A DNA stretch of 64,000 nucleotides from Quercus robur. Taxonomy: Eukaryota > Streptophyta > Magnoliopsida > Fagales > Fagaceae. The notes beneath the pieces are model-generated. The model saw only the letters and a list, made by a program, of their open reading frames with translations, did no database searches and was not told the origin of the DNA. This document shows, one piece after another, positions 1-13,100 of the stretch. The stretch covers positions 42,561,843-42,625,842 of the forward strand of contig NC_065538.1 in the NCBI RefSeq assembly GCF_932294415.1. Reading direction: 5' to 3'. A program made the position numbers and the translations under genes. Position 1 is the stretch's first letter, and every line of letters begins with the position of its first letter.

Positions 1-937
1 ATGGCCAAAAAACTAGAGCCACCCAACCCGCCTCCAGGAGAAAGACTCCTAGGGCGAACATGCTTTAATTATGTATGAATACCATGAAAAAACCACCGTC
101 TGTTGATCAAGGCCTAGCCTTTCAAACCCACGCTCTATAAATGATATTGTTTGAGCCTTTTTACGTGCGAACCCAATATTATTATGGGTCGTCACAAATC
201 GTGTCCTTACAAGTAGCATTTTTAAAAATGAATTAAATAGAAATATAGAAAATGAATGATTAACAATCATTCACCAAACAACCTATAGAGTATTGCACAA
301 AATACAAGTGTGAATACATATATGAGCCTATAGGGAGATGTTTTATTCATTTTATTGAAGAAAAAAAGTCCATTTCATGACAATTCCAAGTTTTATTGGG
401 TCAAGGATCAAATCACATATTGCAAAACCAATAAACAGAAAATCATAAGAAGGATCATTGCTCATTTGAAATAACCTAAGACTCTCATAGGAACAAAAAG
501 ACAAAAAATGAAGAAGAAAAATGAAGAACATGGATGAGTTTTACCTTAATTAGTAGTTTAAGCTCAACACCATTTCATTTGTGCCATGACCACAAATGCC
601 AATGTATAAATCTCCTTGGATCAAAATCAAATTACAAAAATCATATTAAAATCTATAAATGAAAGACAAATCCTTGAAAAAAAATCATCAATAAGAAGTT
701 AGTATAAATCCTTAGAATAAAAAAAAAAAAACATACAAATATTATATTGCAACAGATCAAGAACAATAAAAACTTAATAAGTAACTATAAAAAAAAATTC
801 CAAATATTTGAAAAGAATGAGCTAAACTAATTTTATCTATATCATCGTCTCCATATTTTCCTCCTTCTCCTTATTGCATAAATTTAAAAAGTACATAAAA
901 AAGGTAAAAACAATGGGAAAAAGAAAAGAGCAAACAA
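1..937. other. AT-rich intergenic DNA, no gene seen
   Basis: No coding signal, RNA gene or terminal repeat is visible. The short open frames are AT-rich and match nothing recognisable. Several A-runs occur. Confidence 0.6.
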
Positions 938-1560
938 TAGATGGGTGTTCACTAAACCGCAAAACCACACAAACCACAAAAATTGTATCAAAACCACCAA
1001 CAAAATGGCATAACCGCACTGCACCGCAATTAACAGTGCCTCGCACCGCATAGTGAAGTGCAGTTTGCAGTTTTATAATAAAAAAAACCACACAAACCGC
1101 ACCATACCACACCCTTGCTATATATTAATATGTTTATTTTTTTAAATATTAAATATATTATTAATAGTTTAATAACCCTAGTTTAAAAAAAAAAAAAGTT
1201 TAATAACCCTAACAAGTATTGATTAGAAAAGCCAGCCCAAAATAAAGAAAAACTAGCTCAATAGTTTAAAACTTGGCCTAAAACAAAAGGAAAAAATCAA
1301 CTTTAGGCTGGGTAGGAAAAGACCAAAATTTGAAAAATGTACAAACTTCAAACTGCATCTTATACCCCGCACTGCACATGTAACTGCAAACTGAGATGTG
1401 TTGCAGTTATGGTTTTGGCTAAATTTTAAATCGCACCACATTACACATGTGACCACAAAAATGAGGTGTGGTACAATTATGGTTTTGGCAAAACCACACC
1501 GTAAAGTGTGATGCTAAAAATGATCCAAAATCACACCGCATTACACTACGAACACCCCTA
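938..1560. mobile_element. Old hAT-like MITE
   Basis: The right end, read inward on the minus strand, is TAGGGGTGTTCG, a typical plant hAT-type terminus. The left end reads GATGGGTGTTCAC, an imperfect inverted match. The interior repeats short AC-rich words (ACCACA, ACCGCA) in both orientations and has no credible protein. No 8-bp target duplication is left, so the boundaries and the superfamily are tentative. Confidence 0.45.
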
Positions 1561-1567
1561 GATATTG

Positions 1568-1891
1568 GAATTTGAAATTTATGAATAGTTGGGTATTGAA
1601 AAGGCTTGATCTAGAAATAAATTGGGTTTGGCTTACTTTTAGTATTTTTTTAACTGAAATCTCCTTTTGTTTTAATGAGAGACTGTCATATCACTTACTA
1701 ACTAAATAAAATGTGGCGATTAAAACTCACTATCATTTGGCATTGTATATTTAAAACAAAAGAACATGTATAGTTAAAAAAGTATTGAAGGTAAGCCAAA
1801 CCCAAATAAATTAGCAATGTTGAAGCGCACCCCTCGAATTTGAAATTTATGAATAGTTGGGTATTGAAAAGGCTTGATCTAGAAATAAATT
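1568..1891. repeat. 56-bp direct repeat, two copies
   Basis: The 56 bases at 1568-1623 recur almost exactly at 1836-1891 (starting GAATTTGAAATTTATG). A shorter word, AATTAGCAATGTTGAA, also occurs twice near 1808 and 1887. This looks like a local duplication beside the hAT-like element. Confidence 0.7.
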
Positions 1892-2247
1892 AGCAATGTT
1901 GAAACGGTTGAATTTGTTTGAGAATCCCAGCGGTCATCATAACTAATAAACAAAAACAAAATCTAAATGAATATAAGGATTAATTAAATATTTTTCTTCT
2001 GTAATGAATTTAAAATTCTTGATGATATGGTTTATACTAGTCACATTTGAATTTAGCCACTTACCTCCTAAATAACTAGCCAAGTTGCAATTTGGGCTTT
2101 TCTTAAAAAAAAAAGAAGTCATAATTGAAATTTCTTGTAATCACTTATAAATTCAAGATTTTTCTAGTAAGCACACTATGTTTTTTTTTTTTTTTTTTTT
2201 TTTTGGAGAAGAATGTAAGCGTAGTTTTATTAAAGATAGAAAACAAA

Positions 2248-2907
2248 TTAAGACAAATCGGATTGGAACACAGCGTCCAAATCCCCAGGTAGATCTTCTA
2301 CCCAAACATCAATATCTGCAGTTGAAACTGCTCTCCTAGCTAAAGAATGAGCTAATTTATTCCCATCCCGACCAACATGCTGGTAACTACAGTGCCTCAA
2401 TGCTGCCCCTAACCTCTTAGTTTCATTGACTACATGGCCATACAAAGTATTGCACCCACCAGAAGCATTTAAAGCTCTCACAACCCGCAGGCAATCACCC
2501 TCCAATATGACATCAAAAAGGATTAGTTCTCTGGCAAACTCCATAGCTCGTCTGGCAGCCAAGGCTTCAGCCATCTCCACTGTACTGGGTAGACTAATCC
2601 TTTGACTTAAGGCAGCAATAACTTGGCCTAAATGATCTCGATACACGACGCCAAGTCCTGCACAGTGCAGCTCTTCAAATAACGCAGCATCAAAATTAGC
2701 TTTGTAGGTGCCAGCAAGTGGAGGTGACCAACGAGCTAAAGGACGACGCACAGACTGTTGCTGCTCCTGATCATTGGCATCCCAGAATTCACGGACCATC
2801 ATTCTCGCACGGTCTTCAATCTTGTGAATCTGCCATGAGGTTTGTCGCACTTTAATTCGATTTCTCCGCTCCCACAAACACCAGTAAATTGTGGCAAACA
2901 CAGCCAC
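2248..2907 (-). pseudogene. LINE C-terminal RNase H domain
   Basis: A 219-codon frame with an RVT_3-type RNase H. Key positions appear in order: an Asp in KANFDAALF, a Glu in EMAEALAARRA, an Asp in LEGDCLRVV, and the His/Asp region HVGRDGNKLAHSLARRA. All catalytic residues expected of this family seem present, so the domain itself looks intact although the polyprotein is not. In plant L1-type elements this domain sits at the end of ORF2, just before the 3' UTR, which matches its place 45 bp from the poly(A) tail. Confidence 0.87.
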
Positions 2908-2964
2908 CTGTAAGCTCGTCCCTTCATTGAACAGATGCTCTAAAAGTTCAACAAATGACCTACA

Positions 2965-3732
2965 TCATTTCCGAATTAGAAATTGGAACTCCGGACCTGA
3001 CATCAAAACAGCCCGAGCTTGATCACAAAGCCACAAGAAATGCAATGTCGACTCCGAGTAATCCCCACACCCCTCACAGACATCATCCACAAGTACATGC
3101 TGAGCCTTTAAATTCCCCTTTGTAGGAAGCGAGTCCTTTGCAGCACGCCAGATAAAGTGCCGGATTTTATTAGGCACCTTCATCTTCCAAATCTTCTTCC
3201 ACATAGCATGATCATGAGCCAACGAGGATGAGCTAGGCGCAAGACAGTCCTCGACAGCAACAAGAAAGTGATAGGCACTCCGAACACTATATTCACCATC
3301 TACCATCAACGGCCAAATGAGCACATCCTCCTCCCCAACCGTACAGACCTGAATCTGGCTAACTATCTCAGCTTCCCAAGGCAAAAAACAAAGGGCCAAT
3401 TTACCCGGGTCCCAGGTTGTTGTGTGGGGAACAAAAAGCTCACTAACTTGATTTACAGAGGTATTGGCTCGAGGAGAAATAATTTTGCTGTGGTGCAGGT
3501 CAGATAGCCACCTATGTCTCCAAATATCAATCAATTCCCCATTCCCAACTCGCCAAATTGCTCCTTTATTTATTACATCACGAGCTTGCAAAATACTCCT
3601 CCATGCATAGGAACATTTTGGTGAAATAGGAGCATCAAGAACACAGCCATTTCGAAAATATTTTGCACTAAATACTTTAAAAAGAAGGGTCTCCTTTTGG
3701 TGAATAAGTCGCCACACTTGTTTTGCTAACAT
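2965..3732 (-). pseudogene. LINE zf-RVT region
   Basis: A 255-codon open frame continuing the LINE polyprotein after the reverse transcriptase. It contains WKKIWKMKVPNKIRHFIWR followed by the CEGCGDYSESTLHFLWLC block, whose Cys and His spacing is that of the zinc-binding domain found in plant LINE reverse transcriptases. The frame begins within the protein and not at a true start codon. It is separated from the RT part by a frame break near 3735. Confidence 0.82.
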
Positions 3733-3747
3733 TGCATTATTAAACTT

Positions 3748-5222
3748 CTAAAGATCCCGAAACCCCATCCCTCCAATTGATTTTAAGGAGCAAAGAGAAC
3801 TCCACTTTACCCAATGGATTTTCTTCGAGTCACCACTAACCCACCAAAACTTACGAATCATTGCTTCAATACCTTTACATAGACCAACCGGAAGCTTGAA
3901 GACACCCATAGAGTAGGCCGGTATAGATTGAACCACCGCCTTGATCATCACTTCCTTACCAGCTTGAGACAGAAGCTTTTCCTTCCAACCTTGCATTTTA
4001 GCCCAGATCCTTTCTTTAATCTGCGTAAAACAGGCCCTTTTATTTCTACCAACAAAAGATGGTAGCCCCAAGTACTTCTCATAATGCTGGATGGCTGGAA
4101 CATTAAGTGCCACTTTAATAGCCTCTTGAGCTTGTGCATCTGTGTTCTTGCTAAAAAATAAGGTTGTTTTCTCCCTGTTAATCATCTGACCCGAAACAGC
4201 CTCATACACAGCAAGCAACTCTTGGATTTTAGCACATTCCTCCAAGGTAGACCTATAAAAAATCAAGCAATCATCTGCAAAAAATAGATGGGTAAGTTTA
4301 GGCCCATTTCAACACAAAGAGAACCCGTGGATATCACCATTTACCGTTGCTTGTCTCAGAAGAGCATTCAGCCCCTCCGCACAAAAAAAGAACAAATAAG
4401 GAGAAAAGGGATCCCCTTGACGCAATCCTCTGGAAGGTTTGATCAGACCCTTTGGTTCACCATTCACCATTATAGAATAAGACACTGTGGTAACACATTC
4501 CATTATCAAAGCCACCCATGACTCCTGAAAACCCAATTTGAGGAGGATTTGCTCCGGTTAGCAATCACCTTACTAATAATCTTATAAATAACATTACAGA
4601 GGCTAATAGGTCTAAAATCAGATACTCTTTCAGGATTGTTAACTTTTGGGATCAAATCAATAAAAGTATGATTTATAGATTTGAGAATAGACCCATAATT
4701 TAAACAAGATAGCACAGCCTGAGTAACATCCATACTTACTTTAGTCCAATAGGTTTGAAAGAAAAGAGGTGGCATACCATCCGGTCCTGGAGCTTTTAGC
4801 GGGGCCATCTCCCTGATTGCCTGACCGACCTCCTCACTAGAAAAAGGCTTATCAAGATTTGCTCTCATTTCATCAGATACCACAGGCTGAACCCCACTCA
4901 AAATTCGATCCAAATCATGAGGGTTAGAAGAAGAGAAGAGGTGAGAATAGAAGTCCACTAGCATGGCCGAAACTACCTCATCCCCTTCTTGCCACACCCC
5001 ATTCCCATCATGCACCCCCTTAATGAAATTTTTTCTCTTCCTTTGGGTTGCTGTACCATGGAAAAATTTTGTATTGCAATCGCCATGTTGCAACCATGAA
5101 ACCCTAGCCCGCTGCTGCCACATCTTCTCTTTCTTATCATATAGAACATTCAACTCCCTTTTTAAACAATCCACCTCCTCAAAATTTCTAGACCTGGTCG
5201 AATCATCCTTTGCCCTCCACAT
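3748..5222 (-). pseudogene. LINE reverse transcriptase, frameshifted
   Basis: Three overlapping minus-strand frames (5222-4506, 4536-4309, 4266-3748) together give a plant L1-type reverse transcriptase. Visible motifs are APGPDGMPPLFFQ, GLRQGDPFSPYLFFF and the catalytic FADDCLIF, read across about 4290-4245. After the catalytic block come the thumb-like KYLGLPSFVGRNK and the WVKWSSLC segment. The enzyme would copy LINE RNA at a nicked target site. At least two frame changes separate the parts, so no single protein can be made. The N-terminal endonuclease is outside the insertion. Confidence 0.88.
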
Positions 5223-5240
5223 CCAGTAAGCACACTATGT

Positions 5241-7088
5241 AAAACTTAACACAGACTCATACAACATACTTTGAAACAATAATATAATTCAATTAAATCC
5301 ACACAATTTAGGGTTTAGGGTTTCCCATATAGTAAATAGATATTAACGAAAAGAATTTCGCACCAAAATATAACTGCATTAACATTTTTGAATATTACTA
5401 AATGTTTGGGAAAATTTAAAAATTTCATTGTTTATTTTAAACTATTTTAATCATATAATAATCTTTAGTCTTAACAAAAATTTCGATCTTGCACAATTAG
5501 CCAATTAGACTTTTTTTCATGTACTAATTTTTAATCATCAATTGTTTATTCTCTCTCCTTTAAACTTTAAACTCAACTCATGCAATGTAGAGGACAAATG
5601 CTGCTCAAATCGCAACAAACTGTTGTTATCTGGCCAACAAGGAGGGCATTGTTCTAGTAAATAACCAACGGCAAAAGTGTCACAATATTTTTTCCATCCC
5701 CACTTTTCCATTGGTGAAGATTTGTTTGATATCATGTGAATTGTGTGTTTCTTATTGTTATAAACAGCAGAGCCCAGAAGAGTTGGAATAAATTTTCAGA
5801 GTGATTGGAATTTGGAAGTAATAGAATAGTGGCAGTGCACAAGCTGTATGTGAGAATTGGATGAAATTAATCCCATTGGCATAGTTTATCATATTGGGTT
5901 TAGTTTCCTCCAATATCTTACCTCCAGTCAAATTACACAAACATTCAGAGCTTATGTATATAGTGTATAAGTTGTAAGTGAGAATTGGAGGATATTAAAT
6001 TCATCGGCTTAATTTATTCTTCTGCCCAATGAGTTTAATTTCCTCCAATATCTTACCTCCAATTTTTACAGTACTTGACCAATATCTGGGCCTCATTCAT
6101 TCTTCTTCTAAAGAAAGAAAGAAAAAAACCTTTGATCCTCTTAGCCGTTGTCCAACATCTCTAGAAAAAAGAGTTGGATCAAACCAATTAGTCAGAAATT
6201 CTTGTTTTGGGGGCCCAGATTTTAATATATTTGTGTTTGCTTAAAAAGTGTTAATGAAAAATATTATACTTATATGAACGAAAATCATGCGAAGATTCTT
6301 GATTCAATGTGTTTGAACAATTGAAGTTCTTAATTTTATATTCCTGTTTTTTTATAAGTAATTTCTTAACTTTATGATTTTTTATTAGATTTCATTCTTT
6401 CATTTACGATTCTATAAAGCTAAGCTCAATTGATAGGAAATTGTGACACAAAATTGAGAATTTCAAAGGCTTGATTTTAATACTACAAGAATGAATTAAA
6501 ATAAGACGTTTATATTTTCTCTATAATATACTTATATGGCTTTGTTCTCATTAATGAGATTATTGGGGATTTTTTTTTTTTTTAAAGTGTGAACCTCTTG
6601 AATATTAGAATTTGAAAAATTCGACACATTTTTTGTTTCTTTGAGAGGAAGGGGGGCAAGGGGCTCATAATTTTTAGGGGCCAAAATTCTGGGAAAAAAA
6701 TATTAATTTTCTTAGATAATTTTTGGCTTTCTTAAAGTGTGGTCTTCTTGAGTATTAGAATTTAAAATTTTTTACACTTTTAAAAAAAAAATATTTTGAG
6801 AGGAAGGAGTTCATAATTCTTTACCCAAAAAAAAGTATTTTTTTTCCTTAAGGGATGTATATTATTTATTTATTTTGAAGTGAGGATTTTAAGTGCATAA
6901 AAGGAGTTGGAAAATTTTTCTAAATGGGTTTAACTTTGGTCGGCCCATCTACTCTTCTTTTTGGTGGTTAAACTTGAGAAGACACTGGATATTTGTGACG
7001 TGCATCAGCGTTACACTTACGGAGAATATTTTCCTGATTGAGATAGGCTAGGCTATAAGTCCAGTCAAGCTCTGTTTTCATTGTTTCT

Positions 7089-7129
<41 letters not shown>

Positions 7130-8227
7130 TGTTTAAGGTATGTCCCCACATGGCCCACAGACACACCTTCACCAATCACAACTCGCCACAAGGTGAATTA
7201 TGGCACAAAATTATGCAATTTTTGATGGTCCTAACATAATTATTTGATTCATCATAATTCTCTTCTAATTTTCCTAAATCAAGTGGCTGCAACATAGATA
7301 GATGGGGTACAAGGTGGTCTATTAGTACACTTTCTGAAATTTTCTTTTCTTTTCTTTTCATGAATTAGCAGCTTTTTTATATAATAAAAAAATAATAATA
7401 AAAACCGGCTTTTATGGTCAATTGGTCATCCTGAGAACAAATGATCCCATTCCCTTAAAACCGCAATTTCAGATGGTAGTTTAGATTCTTTAGAATGCAT
7501 GAAATACAAATATATTGAATTTTTTGTTGTTTGTTTCTTGAACTTAGCTTGGTAGCATTAATTTAATTTCAACAGTACATAACACAGACTTAGGGGAATA
7601 ATAACCTAAGGTCATTCAAGTGCTTTTTTTGCTACTCATGAACTTCAACTTTACTAATTGCCCTTATGGGACAAGATAGGATCTTTCGCTAGATCTACTT
7701 CCCAAATTGAAATGGCAAATCTTGGTTGAAGGAGAGAGGGCAAAACTGAATTAAATTTTGACCCATGGGATCTGTATTTGCTTTTCCATTGTACTTCAAA
7801 CTAGAACTCAATATACAATGAAAATGTAATAGGCATGTAACATTTCGACTAGATTCTTGAGTCTTGACTCTTTGCTTAAATTCACGCCTGCTCTTTTCAC
7901 AAAATATATTACTAGGCCAAGAAGATTTATAGAACCATTTGTAAAATTTTGATTAAATTGTATATGTATTATTTGTGAGCAGAGAATTATATGTAAAGTG
8001 GTAAATTTTGATTTTATATATATAAAAAAGAAAATGAAAGGATTTAATAATAAATGAATGGTCATTCGGATTCATTTGTAATAAAATATCTTTACGAGTA
8101 TTTTATTCCTTTTTAATTATTAGTCATTAAGTCTCTAAAATTATTGTGCCATTGAATAACATGACATGTGGCATAATTGGTTGATGTATATCACTTAAAC
8201 AGATTGAAAACTTGCCGCAAACTATTA
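5241..8227. other. AT-rich intergenic DNA with small repeats
   Basis: No gene is seen in these 3 kb. Near 5308-5322 there are two telomere-like TTTAGGG units. A block ending CCTCCAATATCTTACCTCCA is present twice (about 5850-5935 and 5965-6063), so that stretch is a local duplication. A run of 36 A lies at 7090-7125, possibly the tail of an unrecognised plus-strand retroposon, but no matching target duplication was found. Confidence 0.55.
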
Positions 8228-8577
8228 CTCCCTCCATCTCAATTTGTTTGTCCTGTTTGAAAAATCAAAATTTTTAAGAGAACATCATTTATTATCTTGT
8301 CTACCTTATAAAAATATATAAGTTTACAAAACTACTCTTAAATAAATTTATCAGCATTTAAAAAAAAAGAGTTATTCTTAATGAGGCAACTAAAAATGTG
8401 CTCCAATTAGATTGATTTTTTAAATATTTGTTAGTTTTCTTTTCAAATAGTTTTGAAAATAAATTAGGGGTATACTAGGAATATTAGTAAATTAATAACT
8501 TTTATTTTTAGAAATAGGATAATATTTTGGGATATCCTAAAATGGAATAGAGGACAAACAAACTGGGATAGAGGGAG
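8228..8577. mobile_element. Stowaway-like Tc1/mariner MITE
   Basis: A 350-bp element with TA on both sides (8226-8227 and 8578-8579). Terminal inverted repeats of about 26 bp begin CTCCCTCCATCTC on the left and CTCCCTCTATCCC (minus strand) on the right, with about three mismatches. The CTCCCTCC terminus and TA target are the usual marks of plant Stowaway MITEs. It has no coding capacity. Confidence 0.9.
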
Positions 8578-9248
8578 TATTAGTCCATATCACTCTACAT
8601 TTATTGAGGATTTCGTTACGTGTTAAGTTTATGTGCTTTAGTAAAGGTACATGTGTCATTATTTTATGTATCCATTAGTTTTAGAATCCAACTTTTATAA
8701 TATACTAGTATGTAAACGTGCTTACGCACAAGAATTATGAATTGTAATGATACTATTGATATTAGTTTGAATTATTAAATATATAAGACATTAGTTTGAT
8801 CAGAACATTTGGAGTTACTAAAATGATTTTTTCCTTGCAATTTTAATAATATTGGTTATGCCAAGTTTCTTATTATATTGTTATTATGTATATAATTGTG
8901 AAAATCACTATTAGACACTACATATACAATATTAACTCACTATCATTGTCCGTGAAATTCTACTAAATTCAATAAAAAATAAAAGAATAAATTGGTTCAA
9001 TAGTATCTCCTAAATTGAATAGGGGCATAGGTGCATGGAATCATTTAGCTAAATTACAGTTTGTTATGTTCAAGATCTTCACATACAAAATATTTAAATA
9101 GAAACAATAAAAAAATATATATACTCATTAGTTCAGGAGAAAAAAAATAATAGAAAAAATCTAAAAAATTGAATTTATATGAAAGCTAATAAAAACAAAA
9201 TCTAATTTTGATTCTATTCAAATTTGCTCTAAGCTTTGGTTTTAAAAT

Positions 9249-9260
9249 ATACATACATAT

Positions 9261-9331
<71 letters not shown>
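9249..9331. repeat. Compound microsatellite (ACAT)n(AT)n
   Basis: ACAT repeats pass into about 44 bp of pure AT dinucleotides. A related AT/GTAT tract is at about 9588-9621. Confidence 0.95.
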
Positions 9332-9332
<1 letters not shown>

Positions 9333-9347
9333 CCTAAGTTTATTTAT

Positions 9348-9855
9348 ATTGGACTCCTGATTTTCTACATTGATTTAACTCACTTGGTACAAAAATTAAA
9401 AATAAATAAATTAAATAAGACATGTGGGGCAAAATTAAACTTTAATTGAAATTCAATTTTTACACTAAATTACTTGGCACAAAAATTTAAAAGCTTAGAT
9501 TAGATAAAACACATGACATAAAATTAGACTCTAATTGAATTCCAATTTGAAATCTAATAGAATTTTCTCTTAATTTTGGCTATTAATATATATATATATA
9601 TATGTATGTATGTATGTATATATTGGAGTCCTCGTTTTCTACACTAAATTAATTTATTTGGCACAAAAATTAAAAAAAAAATTAAATTAGATAAGACATG
9701 TGACACAAAATTAAACTCTAATTGAAATCTAATTTTTACATTAAATTAATTCACTTTGCACAAAAATTTAAAAGCTTAGATTAGATGAGACACATGAGGC
9801 AAAATTAAACTCTAATTAAATTCCAATTTGAAATCTAATTGAATTTTCGAAAAAT
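9348..9855. repeat. Diverged tandem duplication, about 280-bp period
   Basis: The block after the first microsatellite (about 9348-9560) recurs after the second (about 9625-9850). Both contain TTTTCTACA, GGCACAAAAATTTAAAAG, CTTAGATTAGAT and the tail TTCCAATTTGAAATCTAAT. No protein is encoded. The duplicated unit appears to include the microsatellite. Confidence 0.75.
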
Positions 9856-10072
9856 GCTAAAATTACAACTCATCAATACAATTAAGACACAATACCATGT
9901 TTAGGGTAATTATATAACACTCTAAGAGTACTATAAATGCATACTCCTCATTCTCATGAAATTGTGAGTCCCACTAATTAAATTTATAGTAGGATCCACA
10001 ATTCATATGAGAGTGGGAAGTATGCATTTATGGTACTCCCGGAGTGTACAATAATTTTCCCATGTTTAGTGT

Positions 10073-11680
10073 TTGTGCCAAAGTCAAACTATCTTGACAT
10101 GAATTATGAGATGAGTAATTTCGAATTTATTGTGGCTAACCTAAATGGTATCATGCCAAATGGGATTAATAATTGGAATTTCTGTATTGATGCACTTTTT
10201 TTTTTTAGAATACTAAGTATTTTTAATACATACACGGGGAGAGAGGATAAATTTTTTTAAAGAAACTTATAATGGTGTATATCCAAAATAGTCTTGTATT
10301 AATGCACCTAATTTGCAATCATCCCAAAGCGACTCACTTCTTTATTTGCATCATTTAACTCATATAAATTTAATTGTTAACACTCTAGGTGTTTCCATAA
10401 TAGTTCAAATATTATAAATTATTATTTATTTATTTTATCATATGATGTAGATTTAGGTCATCATGGCATGAAAAAAAAATCACTACTAATTGAGAGATAC
10501 ATTCCCATTAAAAATGTAGAAGTGGTGATCCAACCATCCTGCAAGCCCAAGTTCTGACACTTAATCTAACGGTAATTTGGTAAGTGGTAATTATATAACA
10601 ATATATTTATTCCTCTATATATATTCCATTTTTTTGGCCTGTCAACTGGAAACATTTGTCATTTACACAACTGTGTATGGTTTGATGAAAAAAAATTTCC
10701 TCATATGTGAGTGTTTGTGATGATTGAAAATATTGCTCAACCAAAATTTTCTTCCGATTGACCAAAAAACAAAGGCACTTGTGGCGGAAATTGGTTTACG
10801 CTTTCATTTTCCATAAATCATTTTCCACCTCACCCAAAACTTATCAACCGACCCTCCACCCCTCATTATACCTAACTACCACAATAACATCCTCGGTTTA
10901 CAAATTACAACCACCATTGCCATTGCCAAAGTGGTTCACCGACTACCACTAGCCACTTGTTGCCCCCACCATTGGCCGTCATTCACCATTGATCTTTGCC
11001 AACTACAGGTTTTCCATACCATTTTCAAGAATATAGCTAAACACTTGAAAATATTTAACGATCAAAAAATATTTTCAGTTGAACCAAGCATAACAACAAC
11101 TATTATTTTTTCAGTTCATGTTTGGACTCTAAAGATAGCCCATTTAGTGCTCTAGTTCCTTTTCATGTATAAGCCCATTTAGAGTACAACAACCCAAGAT
11201 GATATAAGCCTATATCCTCTGTGCTTATGTGAGATGACATAATTTAGCTAGCTAATTGAGTAAAACTCAGTTTGATTGTACTCAAATCCTACTTTCGCCA
11301 CATGTGAGCTCTTTTGTCACAGTCTCACACTCTAAGCTTGCCAAACCTATTAGTTTACCCATCGAAATGAGGTGGTATTACATGCATCGAATAAATGTAT
11401 CTACCCTCTCACGCGAAGGTGGACCCCACACTTGTATCTAATGCGTCATATATTTTCTCTATCCAATTAGTGATTCTCCCATATATCCAAATTTGCCAAA
11501 TTCTTTCTTTATTATAGGAATATTGGATCTCTTTTGAATGATGGGTATGTTATGCTTTTGTTTTTAAAAATATTTAAGACAACCGCATTTTGATAAATAC
11601 CAAACATATTTTCTTGAAAAAATAGAAAAAGGTTTGGCTCCAACCACAAATTGGAGGATGATATTTGTTATCTAACTGAA
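10073..11680. repeat. Duplicated segment, copy 1
   Basis: This stretch is similar over most of its length to 23376-26790. Shared landmarks in the same order include GTGCCAAAGTCAAAC, ATGAATTATGAGA, GGCGGAAATTGGTTTACG, AACACTTGAAAATATTT/AACACTTGAAAATGTTT, TTTTGAATGATGGGT and CCAACCACAAAT/CTAACCACAAAT. It lacks the solo LTR found in copy 2: the bases ATGGG at 11541-11545 are the unoccupied target. The open frames inside are not conserved as proteins. The segment may be a dispersed transposon family or a segmental duplication. Confidence 0.8.
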
Positions 11681-11778
11681 AATAATTTAAATTTATTAAC
11701 CTCTTACATAATACTATAAATAGTTCGTTACTTATTAGATAAAAACTTATATAAGTATATAATGTGTGTGTGTATTGT

Positions 11779-11808
11779 GCCCGTGCATAAGCATGAGTTC
11801 TAAGCTAG
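11779..11808 (+). mobile_element. Possible Helitron 3' end
   Basis: The imperfect hairpin CCCGTGC-ATAA-GCATGAG is followed about 6 bp later by CTAG at 11805-11808 and then T. A short GC-rich hairpin shortly before CTRR is the 3' mark of Helitrons. The 5' TC end was not found, so only this terminus is proposed. Confidence 0.4.
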
Positions 11809-12212
11809 TTTCATTAATACCGAAATCCATCTCCCTACAAGCTCTCCAAAACCTTAAACCCTCGAGTCTTGTAATCACTTTGCATTGCTATCAATGGCTT
11901 GGAGTTGAGGTCCTCGGGTTGCATAATGGGTCAACATCTTGATCTGTGGTGATTGGCTTGGGTTTATTTGGCAGTTTTGGAAATGATTTGGGAGGCTTTG
12001 ATTATAGGTTTTGATTTGGATAATTTGGTGGCTTCGGTGGTTTTGGTGGCAATGATAGGTTCGGGATATGGGGTCAATTGCTTTAGTGGTTTCTAGCCAT
12101 GTGTGAGTTTACACCAACAATTGATGATGGGTTTACTCTAAGGTTTTGATGAAGGAGGAAGAGAGGAGAGCTAAGAGAGAGGAGAATGAAGATGGAGAAA
12201 TTTTTAGGAGAG

Positions 12213-12220
12213 AAAAAAAA

Positions 12221-12302
<82 letters not shown>
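12213..12302. repeat. Poly(A) plus (TA)n microsatellite
   Basis: A run of about 26 A is followed by about 64 bp of TA repeats. The open frame across it is low-complexity and is not a gene. Confidence 0.95.
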
Positions 12303-12306
<4 letters not shown>

Positions 12307-13100
12307 AATGGGAGTAGGAAAAAAAAATTGTTGGATGTACGTACATGTAAAGTATGCTACATAATAGAAATACAGTGCCCAAAAAAAAAAAAAAGTGGTC
12401 TTTAGCTATTTGCTAAATTTTGAAAAGGTTAATGTGAATGCTAAGTGTTATATTCAATTCTTTTATGATTTACTAATTCCATTCAACTTGATTCTATTGA
12501 AAAAAAAAAAAAAAACTCTCCAATATAGTGTGAATGAAAAGTATTACATTCATTTTTTTTATAATAATTTACTAATTCCATTTGACTTGATTCTATTAGA
12601 AAACTCTCTAATATAGTGTTTATTGAAAATCATACTAGGAATGAAGACATTTATAAAAGAAAAATCTTTTTCTTGGATCTTACTTGGACTCTCAATTAGT
12701 TTCAATAGACTTGATGTTGAGTTCAAAGGAAAGACCATTTTGTAAGTAGCTACACACTTATACTGGACCAAATGCTCACTTCAGTGTATAATACCCAATG
12801 ACCTTTCAAATGATGAGTGTTATTCTAGTTAATATAATACATACCTAACCTAACCTTCTTTCAATTCACTTCTTGAAAAATAAAAATCTAATTAAAATAT
12901 TACATACATATCTCATAATAGATGCATTTCTCCACTCCCCCCCCCCCCCCCCACTCCAAAATTGGACAAGGAAACTCATACTTGTTTACCAACTTAATTA
13001 TGCTTTGCAGTTTGCTTATAATAAGTCATACTTTATGGGTCATGATGCCACTCTCATTATTCATTTAGTACTTTCTTTTTAAAAGAGATAGGTGTACCAT

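Larger units (their letters stand above)
2182..5224 (-). mobile_element. 5'-truncated LINE (L1-type non-LTR retrotransposon)
   Basis: A 3.04-kb minus-strand insertion. It is flanked by an exact 16-bp target duplication, AGTAAGCACACTATGT, at 2166-2181 and 5225-5240. Its 3' end is a poly(A) tail, seen as a run of T at 2181-2204. In element order it encodes reverse transcriptase, a zinc-binding zf-RVT domain and a C-terminal RNase H. The endonuclease and ORF1 are missing, as expected from 5' truncation during target-primed reverse transcription. The reading frame is broken several times, so this copy is dead, but the unchanged target duplication argues that it is not ancient. Confidence 0.92.

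Noticed and set aside
837-1456. Cys/Val-rich minus-strand frames
   Set aside because: They lie in the AC-repeat interior of the hAT-like MITE.
5305-5322. Interstitial telomere
   Set aside because: Only two TTTAGGG units, too few to call a telomere relic.
12083-12382. 99-codon frame with a long Ile-Tyr repeat
   Set aside because: It simply translates the (TA)n and poly(A) microsatellite.
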